Shown here in pieces: positions 57,011-64,000 of a stretch of 64,000 bases of DNA. This DNA comes from Posidonia oceanica (taxonomy: Eukaryota; Streptophyta; Magnoliopsida; Alismatales; Posidoniaceae). The DNA lies in NCBI GenBank assembly GCA_037176725.1, contig JAZBRS010000029.1, positions 43,720,001-43,784,000 on the forward strand, given 5' to 3'. Every line of letters starts with the position of its first letter. The first letter of the stretch is position 1. The notes beneath the pieces were generated by a model. The model was given only the letters and a program-made list of their open reading frames with translations, was not told the DNA's origin and made no database searches. A program made the translations under genes and the position numbers.

Positions 57011-57239
57011 CAAATCTACATGCACGAGAAAACAGATCTCGAAAACAATGCATGCAATGCAAATGATAAGGCAATGAGTGCTATGCAGTGATTCAGATGG
57101 GCTTATCCTAGGGATCTGAGGCCTTATCTGAGATAACTTTGGTTAGAATGAAAGATCATCCAACCAGGAAGACCTGGATAGTTAGATCATGAAGATCCAA
57201 CGGTCTGATCAAAAGTTATTCAGGTTTCAAGTCAGATGG

Positions 57240-58560
57240 CTCAAGGGCCAAAAAAAGTGGACTAAGTAGGGGTCTAAGTGCAAAATGTCCCTATGTGTGT
57301 GCAATGCAGGGTGTCCTATATGCAATGAAGCTAAAGATGCTCAAAAGTATGCAAGGGTGCAATATGTAATGATATGGGGATGCAATGCATGCAAGAATGC
57401 AAATGCAGGGACCTAAGTGCAATTAAAATAAATACAGGGGCCTATATGCAAAAAATGGCAAAATGCAGTGCAACAGGGTAAATGCACGCAAAGAAGGTAA
57501 TGCAGCAATGCAACATTAATTAAAAGATCAATGCAATAATGCAAGGAATGGACTTACATGTAGTTTTGAAAACATGCAGAGCCTAAGTGCAATGCAAAAG
57601 TAGGCAAGCAGACAACAGTAAGTTTTAGGACTAACATGCAATTAGACCTAACTGTTGAATTTGAAATACAAAGTAGGGTGCAAGCATGAAGAAACTAGGC
57701 ATAAGGACATGGATGCAATTTTGAAAACATGCAAGGTTTAAAATGTAAAGCTAAACAGGCATGCAAACAGGCAACAGTTTAAAAACATGGATTGACATGC
57801 AATTTGGAAAACTATTGGGCATTTAAAGCAATGCAATATGATTAAAATGCAAATTAAATGATGCATGCATGCAAAATGGACTTAAATGCAATAAGTGCAA
57901 GTTGCAGGACTTTATTACAATGTAATAAAGTTTAAAATTGCATTTAAATGGCAGTTGGAAGCAAACTGGACCTAAATGCAATAATGAAAACTTGCTGGGC
58001 TTTATTACAATGCAATAAGGTTTGAAATTGCATTTTAAATCACAGTTTAAAAGTAAACAAGACTTAAATGCAATAATTGGAACTTACAGGACTTTATTGC
58101 ATTGTAATAAAGTTTAAAATTCACATTTAAATCACAGTTGAAATTCAACTGGACCTAAATGCAAAAATTAAAACCCGGAGGGCTTTATTACAATGCAATA
58201 AGGTTAAAAATCACATTTTAAATCACAGATAACATGTGACTGGACCTAAATGCAATTTTGAAAACATGCAGTAGTTTAATGCAATGCAATATAGTTCTAA
58301 ATGCAGATTAAATGCTTTTCAATTGAAAAAGGACCTAAATGCAAACGTAAAGAAACATGAGGGCCTAAATGCAATGCATGCAGAGAAATTTAAATAACTT
58401 AAGCTAAAGCTGGACTAAAACGCAAATATAATAACATGTAGCACTTTACTTCAATGCAATATAGTTTAAATGCAAAATTAAATGAAATCTAAACTGATGC
58501 TAGACTGCAAAGTAAATAAAGTAAACTTAAGGGCTTAAATGCAATGCAAGAAATGAAAAT
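57240..58560 (-). repeat. Dispersed GGACCTAAATGCAA motif in the E5 LTR
   Basis: Variants of GGACCTAAATGCAA and GGGCTTTATTACAATGCAAT recur about every 50-60 bp (plus-strand reading). It is the reverse complement of the TTGCATTTAGGTCC motif in LTR-C. Confidence 0.75.
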
Positions 58561-59559
58561 AAAATTAAATCAATTAACTTAAGTGCTATAGTGCTACCCA
58601 TGCTCCAGCCGATTGTGACGAAGAAGGGAGCTACTGCAGCGGCAATCTGGCATGCGAGCGGCGGTGCTGGGGCATCCAAAGGCTAGAGGCGATGCGTGCG
58701 AGTGCTCCAATGGCTTCAACAGCGCGTGGCGGTGCCGGAGTTGCTCTGCCGACCTCGGTGGCATGCTGTAGAGGAGGCCGCAGACTGTGCGGGTGCTGGA
58801 GGCTGCTGCGGTGCTTGGGTGGTGCCGGGCTGAGGTGTTGGAGGTGCGGTGGTGCTTGGGGAGCAGTCCAGAAGGCTCGGAGGGGACTAGCGCACAGCGG
58901 CGCGTGGCAGAGCTCGGATGGCACACTGAAGCCCTAAAGCTAATTCTAACTAGCTAGGAAGCTTAAGACGGATGCAAGGAAGCTAGGGAGAAGGTTCGTT
59001 ACCTGCGCGGAAGGCTGAGGGAGGCTGCCGACCTCGATGGGTTGTAGCTATGCAGGTGGAGGTTGGGGTGGTGATGCGGGCGTCGATGCTGTTGGGGAAG
59101 ATCGGAGGCAGTTGCTAGTGACCTGAGGAATGTCTGAGGCCAATTAGGAGTGGTTTTGCTGTTGTGAGGCCGGAGAACAGATTTTGGGTGTAGAGGTGGG
59201 ATTTCTTGCTCTTCAGGGCTACTGTGGCTCTCTCGGGCGATTCTTATGCTCACAATGATCGTGGGATGCTGGGGAAGGTGATGGAGAGGTGCTGGGGTGC
59301 ATGTGTGGCTGGGGGGGAGAATTTGCAGTAGGGGTGGGTGTGCGGGCAGAGGGGAAGAAATGGATTGCAGGGGAGGTTGCTGCTGCTGTGCTATGCTGGG
59401 GATGTTGGGCAGGGGGCGTTAGCGAAGGAAGCCAAGTGGAGGAAGAGTTAGGTCGACTGTCAGTGGAAGAAGAGGCGGTGGCTGAGGGCTTTGTGTGTGC
59501 GAATTGCGGAGGTGGCGGTGGGAAGTTAGTGAAGATGAGAGGTGGAGTAAGTGGCGGAT

Positions 59560-60170
59560 GGGAGGTGAAGATAAGAACGAAGAAGGTAGAAGAAGGGGAT
59601 GGAAGTGGATCGAAGGCAGTGGAAGCAGAAGAAGGCGAGAGAAGAAGAAAAAGAAAAAAAGGGAGGAAGGAGGCAACAAGCCAGGCTCGAGAAAGAAAAT
59701 AAAAAGAAAGAAAGAAAAAAAGAGAGAGCTGCTAGGCTGGGCTTGAGAGGAGAAAAAAAGTGAAAATAAAAGGAAAGAAAGGAAGAAAGGAGGAAGGGAA
59801 GGGGGGTAGAAAGGAAAAAAGAAAAAAGAAAAGAAGGAAGGAGTTGGCAGTGGGCCGGGCTTAGGAGGGAAAGAAAGAAAAAAGAAAAAAGGACAAGGAG
59901 AAGAAGTAGTGGGCTGGGCTTAGGAGGGGAAAGAAGAAAAAAGAAATAAAGAAAGAGAGGAAGAAAGAAAGAAAGAAGGAAGGAAGGAAAGAAGGAAGGA
60001 AAGAAAGAAAGAAAAGGGGGGAGTGAGTGGGCTGGGCTTAGGAAGAGGGATGGAAAAGGAGAAAAAGGAAGGGGAGAAAGAGAGTGGAAAAAAAGAAAGA
60101 AGAGGAGAAGGAAAAAAGGAAGAAAAGAGAGAAGGGAAAGAAAGAAGAAAAGAAAGAAGGAGAAGGGCTT
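59560..60170 (-). repeat. Homopurine tract (plus strand) in the E5 LTR
   Basis: About 600 bp almost only A and G on the plus strand (pyrimidine-rich in LTR orientation), interrupted by GTGGGCTGGGCTTAGG-like words near 59842, 59912 and 60028. LTR-C has a comparable pyrimidine-rich tract around 10830-10960. The open frames here are composition artefacts. Confidence 0.85.
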
Positions 60171-60179
60171 GGGCTTGTG

Positions 60180-60680
60180 CATGGTTTGCTAACCTAGGGT
60201 TTAAGCTAGGGTTTAGGTGTGCTAACTTAGGGTCTAACCTAGGGTTTAGGAGTGCTAACCTAGGGTTTAACCTAGGGTTTGGGAGAGTGCTAACCTAGGG
60301 TTTGACCTAGGGTTTGGTGTGTGCTAACCAATAGTTTTTCTAGGGTTTGGGAGAGTGCTAACCTAGGGTTTGACCTAGGGTTTAGGTGTGCTAACCTAGG
60401 GTCTAACCTAGGGTTTAGGAGTGCTAACGTAGGGTTTAACCTAGGATTTCAGGAGTGCTAACCTAGAGTTCTTCTAGGGTATTAGGAGTGCTAACCTAGG
60501 GTTTTAATGAGTGCAAACCTAGAGTTTAACCTAGGGTTTAAGTGAGTGCAAACCTAGAGTTTTTCTAGGGTTTAAATGAGTGCAAACCAAGAGTTTAACC
60601 TAGGGTTTAAGTGAGTGCAAACCTAGAGTTTTTCTAGGGTTTTAAGTGTGCTAACCTAGGGTTTGGATGTGGTTTTGGGT
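60180..60680 (-). repeat. Telomere-like AACCTAGGGTTT minisatellite in the E5 LTR
   Basis: Units of about 30-40 bp made of CTAACCTAGGGTTTAACC, CTAGGGTTTAGGAGTG and variants, about 15 units. They resemble but are not pure plant telomere repeat (TTTAGGG). Confidence 0.85.
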
Positions 60681-60762
60681 TTGAAAATGGGTGCTGTTTT
60701 GGGCTTGGAAATGGGTTTCAAAGAGAACCACCAATTGAGCATGTCAAAATGGGGTGTCTACA

Positions 60763-60767
60763 CCAAC
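60763..60767 (+). repeat. Target site duplication of E5, right copy (CCAAC)
   Basis: Matches 56139-56143. After it the E4 LTR continues. Confidence 0.9.
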
Positions 60768-60903
60768 CAGCTCACTACTCGGTCATTAAAAATACAACCG
60801 AATGGGAACCGAATCCCAAAATAAAATTTACAACTACATCGCTCTGGGCTACTAAAACATGTCCAGAACTCACGTGTCTCCCATAGAGTCCTCAAGTGTT
60901 ACA
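60763..60903 (-). repeat. LTR of E4, proximal part
   Basis: Reads TGTAACACTTGAGG from 60903 on the minus strand, directly after the PPT-like AAGGGGGTAGGA. It is interrupted by E5 at 60762, and its first five bases (CCAAC) are the E5 target duplication. Confidence 0.7.
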
Positions 60904-62525
60904 TCCTACCCCCTTAAAAAGAATTTCGCCCTCGAAATTACATCTTCAGGCAAACAAGTAGGGGTACTATGAATGGATATCCACCTCACTCTCCCAAGTG
61001 GCTTCCTCCGAGCCATGTTGTCAGCACTAAACTAGGATGAGCGGAACCACTTTGTTCCTCAAGACTTGCTCCTTCCTGTCAAGAATCTGGACGGCATCCT
61101 CCATTATAGACATGTTCTCCTACAACTCTTCTGGCTGAATCGGTGTCACATGAGATGCATCAACCAAGCATTTCCTCAACATGGAGACATGAAATACGTT
61201 ATGCATGCCTGATAGATCTGGAGGAAGCTCCAACTTGTAGGCAACTTCACCAACCCTCCTAGAGATTCTATACAGCCCAATATAGTGAGGGTTCAACTTC
61301 CCCCGCTTGCCAAACCTCATTACGCTCTTGGTTGGTGACACCTTTAGAAAGATGAATTCTCCTACTTTGAATTCTAAAGTTCTTCACCTCCAATCTGCAT
61401 AGCTCTTCTGTCTGCTCTGTGTAGCCACCAATCTCTTGCCAATTAGATCCACTCTGTTGTTCGAATACTGCTGCACGATCTCTGGTCCAATAAGTTGACA
61501 TTCTCTCACCTCGCTCCAACAAGTGGGTGACCTACATGGTCTCCCATATAGAGCTTCATATGGGGCTATCCTAGTGCTGGAGTGATAGCTATTATTGTAG
61601 GCAAACTGAATCAGTGGCAAGTGGTCCTCCCAACTAACCTTCAGATCCAGAGCACAGGCTCTCAACATGTCTTCCAATGTTTGGATAGCCCTCTTAGACT
61701 GGCCATCTGATTGGGGATGGAAATTAGTGCTAAAATTCAGCATGGTGCCAAATGCATCTTGCAAAGCCCTCCAGAACCTCAATGTGAGCCAAGTATCTCT
61801 GTTGAACACAATCGACACAAGAACCCCATATAGATAGACGATCTCAGATGCATATAGCTCCACCAACTGTGGCAAAGGGAGATTCACCCACATATCCAAG
61901 AAATGGGCTGACATCGTGAGCCGGTCCACAATTACCCACATTGTATCATTCTTCCTTTAGGTCTTGGGTAATCTTGTCACAAAGTCCATGGTGACATGCT
62001 CCCACTTCCACACTAGAATATCCAGAGGCTGTAGAGTCCCTCTAGGCTTCTAATGCTCGGCCTTTACCATCTGGTAGGTCACACATCTAGCCACATGCTG
62101 AACTACATCTCTCTTCATCTTGGGCCACCAAAAGCTCCTCTTCAGGTCTTTATACATTTTGGTACTCCCTAGATGAATGGTGTACTTGGACTAGTATGCT
62201 TCATTTAATAATCTCTAGCTTACTTCCTCCTCTCGAGCACATTTAAGCGCAGATCATACCTTAGCACACCATCAATGCTAATGGAAAAGTGAGGCGCTTC
62301 TTCTGCCTCCAACTTTCCCTCGGTCTCTTATACAAATGGGTTCAACTGCTGAGCATCAACAATTATCTCCACTAATCTAGGGTGGACAGATAAATTAGCC
62401 CCCAAAGCACCAATAGTTTCTTGATACTTCCTCCTAGGTCTACACTCTACCAGATTTTCCAACATATACCATTCCTTGACCATCAAACTGGCCTTAACAT
62501 GGGTACACCTACTTAGCACATCGAG
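60904..62525 (-). pseudogene. Chromovirus pol fragment: RNase H end, integrase, chromodomain
   Basis: DVLSR near 62520 marks the end of RNase H. The integrase begins with VIVDRLT (near 61930) and continues through NNSYHSS and YEALYGRPCRSPTCW; then come the C-terminal MRFGKRGKLNPHYIG and NVFHVSMLRK (61341-61120). A chromodomain remnant (VQILDRKEQVLRNKVVPL, EATWE) precedes the PPT. The second catalytic Asp (usually SDRD) reads FNRD, and the Glu in QSERTIQTLED-type sequence reads Lys, so two of three catalytic residues are lost. The frame is also broken in several places. Parent elements of this type encode a chromodomain that targets integration to heterochromatin. Confidence 0.85.
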
Positions 62526-62634
62526 ACCGTGGCTCAGGGTTGACAAGACACCCCACCCGACGTTGGAGAGAGCCAGATGTTGCTGTAGGCGTGAATCACT
62601 TATCTAGTGGATACACCGAAAATCATGACTCGTT

Positions 62635-63030
62635 GCCACAATGCGAATGCAAATGCAGATGCGAATGCGGATGCGAATGCTGATGCAATGTAGAGTGATG
62701 CGATGCGAATGTAGATGCCAATGCAGATGTGAATGCTAATGCAATGCTGATATGAATGCTGATGCAAAAGTAAAACTATGCTAAATGCTTGCCACGTCGA
62801 ACTCCACCAGGGAGACGCGGGCGATGGATGCATGTGATGCTGATGCTAATGCTGATGTTGAAGCAAAATGCACTAGTGCATGTGCAGATGTTATGCATGA
62901 AGAGATGCTGTACTGATGCATGGTGATGCAAAGTGATGCTAATGCAGCTATCTAACATGGAATGCTGGTGCAGTGCTATGTGATGCATGCTGATGTGATG
63001 TGATGCAAGGAAAAGCAGAAAGTGCTAATG
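62635..63030 (-). repeat. GCATTN-rich stretch of E6
   Basis: Plus-strand words such as GCGAATGCAAATGCAGATGC recur. It is the counterpart of the GCAT-rich stretches upstream of the PPT in E1, E2 and E3. Confidence 0.8.
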
Positions 63031-63499
63031 CAACGTGACAAGTTGGTGGCTAGTCCAAACTTGTGCAAAAGCGGCTCCAGACAAGACTAACGTGCTTGCC
63101 ACCCATGATGCCAGACATTTTAGCAGATGTCATCCGAGCAGTTAGGGCTGCCAGCCCAAAAGGAGCAAAGGGGCACGACACCAAAGGCAGCGAAAAAATG
63201 CCCCCGGCATTGGGAAAGGACGCTAGACAGCTTGACAGTTGTCGACCGAGCAGTTAGGGCTGCCAGCCAGAAAAAGCAAAGGGTTAGACAATTTGATGGG
63301 TGTCAACCGAATAGTTAGGGCTGCCAGCCCATAGGGGAACAGATGCAGCTTGTCCTAGCCCAAGGAAGCAAGCAAGTGGCTAGAGCCGCGTAAAAGGGTT
63401 AGGATTCCAAGAACGTGCAAGGGAAGAGAGGCATCTCTTCCGGCCGAACTGGAAGGCAAGCAAGAAAGGAAGAAAAGGGGAGGGCAAGCGGGGCTTCGT

Positions 63500-64000
63500 C
63501 CACCCAGAGCGAAGCAACAGAAGGGCTGATCCTCGCACGAGGATACAGGGAAGGACTCTGTGCACACGGAGTCCGGGAAGAGCTTGTCCTCGCACGAGGA
63601 AGCAAGCGCAGTCTTCGTGTGGATGGAGCCGGAAAAGGCTTGTCCTTGCACGAGGAAGCAAGCGGGGGATTCCGCACAGATGGAATCTGGGGGGCTTGTG
63701 CTCGCCTAAGGAAGCAAGCGGGGCCTGATCCTCACACGAGGAAACAGACAGTGGACTTCATCCGTACGGAGTGAAGTCGCCGGGGGGCTTGTCCTCACAC
63801 GAGGAAGCAAGCGGGGCCTGATCCTTGCACAAGGAAACAGGCAGGGGACTTCGTCTGCATGGAGTGAAGTCGCCGAAAGGGGCTTGTCCCTGGCCGGGGA
63901 AACAAGCGAGCCTGATCCTCGCATGAGGAAATAAGGGGGACTTCGTCCGCATAGAGCGAAGTCGCAGGGGGGCTTGCCCTCGCACGAGGAAGCAAGCGGG
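63500..64000 (-). repeat. Tandem array of E6 with TCCTCGCACGAGGA palindromes
   Basis: Units of roughly 110 bp contain CTTGTCCTCGCACGAGG and GATCCTCGCACGAGGA words, the same palindrome module as in E1 and E3. It runs off the right edge. Confidence 0.8.

Larger units (their letters stand above)
56144..60762 (-). mobile_element. E5: solo Tat/Ogre-type LTR, 4619 bp
   Basis: On the minus strand it runs from TGTAGACACCCC (60762) to GGATTACTACA (56144), flanked by CCAAC on both sides, with no internal region. This is the expected product of LTR-LTR recombination. Its end matches LTR-A closely (GATCGGTGCACGC, GTGCATGGACGATC), but most of its body differs. It includes the conserved GGTGCCTAACACC block (near 56515) and a PBS-like word (56297-56307). 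Confidence 0.9.
55986..62525 (-). mobile_element. E4: Tekay/Del-like chromovirus, 5'-truncated, with E5 inserted in its LTR
   Basis: On the minus strand: end of RNase H, integrase, chromodomain remnant, PPT (AAGGGGGTAGGA), then an LTR starting TGTAACACTTGAGG at 60903. Removing E5 and one target duplication, the LTR is about 294 bp, ending CTACA at 55986. RT, protease and gag are missing; at about 62525 the sequence joins E6. Confidence 0.8.
62526..64000 (-). mobile_element. E6: 3' internal end of another Tat/Ogre-type element, runs off the window
   Basis: On the minus strand it carries the E1-like 3' modules in the usual order: array with TCCTCG-NN-CGAGGA palindromes (64000-63500), GGGCTGGCAGCCC modules (63330-63135), a GGGGGCATTTTTT unit (near 63205), a GCAT-rich stretch (63030-62635), TCATGATTTTCGGTG near 62625, and GGGGTGTCTTGTCAACCCTG near 62545. 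It stops just before where PPT and LTR are expected, at the junction with E4. Confidence 0.8.

Noticed and set aside
59289..60298. Several Lys/Glu-rich or Phe/Leu-rich frames on both strands
   Set aside because: Artefacts of the homopurine tract in the E5 LTR.
60180..60680. Interstitial telomere from a chromosome fusion
   Set aside because: Units are imperfect, spaced, and wholly inside an LTR bounded by a target duplication.

Overview
The window is plant nuclear DNA made almost entirely of nested LTR retrotransposons. I see no ordinary host gene, tRNA, rRNA or CRISPR array. The evidence for a plant is the set of Ty3/gypsy elements of the Tat/Ogre type (protease with a G-patch-like tail, RT, RNase H, a second RNase H, integrase), a Tekay/Del-type chromovirus, carried plant-mobile-domain genes with GT-AG introns, and LTRs of 3.5 to 5.6 kb. 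The host species cannot be named from this sequence.

Layout, left to right (E1 to E6 are my labels). E1 (+): 1-7985 is the 3' half of a Tat-type internal region (second RNase H, integrase, an extra sense ORF, tandem arrays, polypurine tract), followed by its 3' LTR, 7986-9302 and 33604-35742. E2 (+): 9303-33598 is a structurally complete 24.3-kb element inserted in the E1 LTR. It has 5.6-kb LTRs, a perfect CATGC target duplication, PBS and PPT, but has lost RT and both RNase H domains. E3 (+): 35743 to about 55940 resumes in the middle of a gag gene, so E1 most likely inserted into E3. E3 carries decayed gag-pol, two antisense intron-containing genes (43920-45306 and 45900-48147), a 68-bp array and a 3' LTR. 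E4 (-): 55986-62525 is a truncated Tekay-like chromovirus whose LTR is split by E5. E5 (-): 56144-60762 is a solo Tat-type LTR with a CCAAC target duplication. E6 (-): 62526-64000 is the 3' end of another Tat-type internal region.

The Tat elements share a modular 3' region: integrase, a conserved noncoding block, the extra ORF(s), a hairpin followed by GGGGCATCTTTT, GGGCTGGCAGCCC modules, hairpin-rich tandem arrays, a GCATTN-rich stretch, a conserved block, and a stem-loop whose 3' arm runs into the PPT. Every coding region is broken, mostly by TAG codons where a sister copy has CAG or CTGG.

The most interesting signal is the extra ORF. It occurs sense and intronless in E1 and E2, but antisense with an intron in E3, next to a second antisense plant-mobile-domain gene with eight visible phase-0 exons. 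This fits capture of host genes whose introns survive only when antisense to the genomic RNA. All identity statements are by-eye comparisons; no alignment or database search was run.
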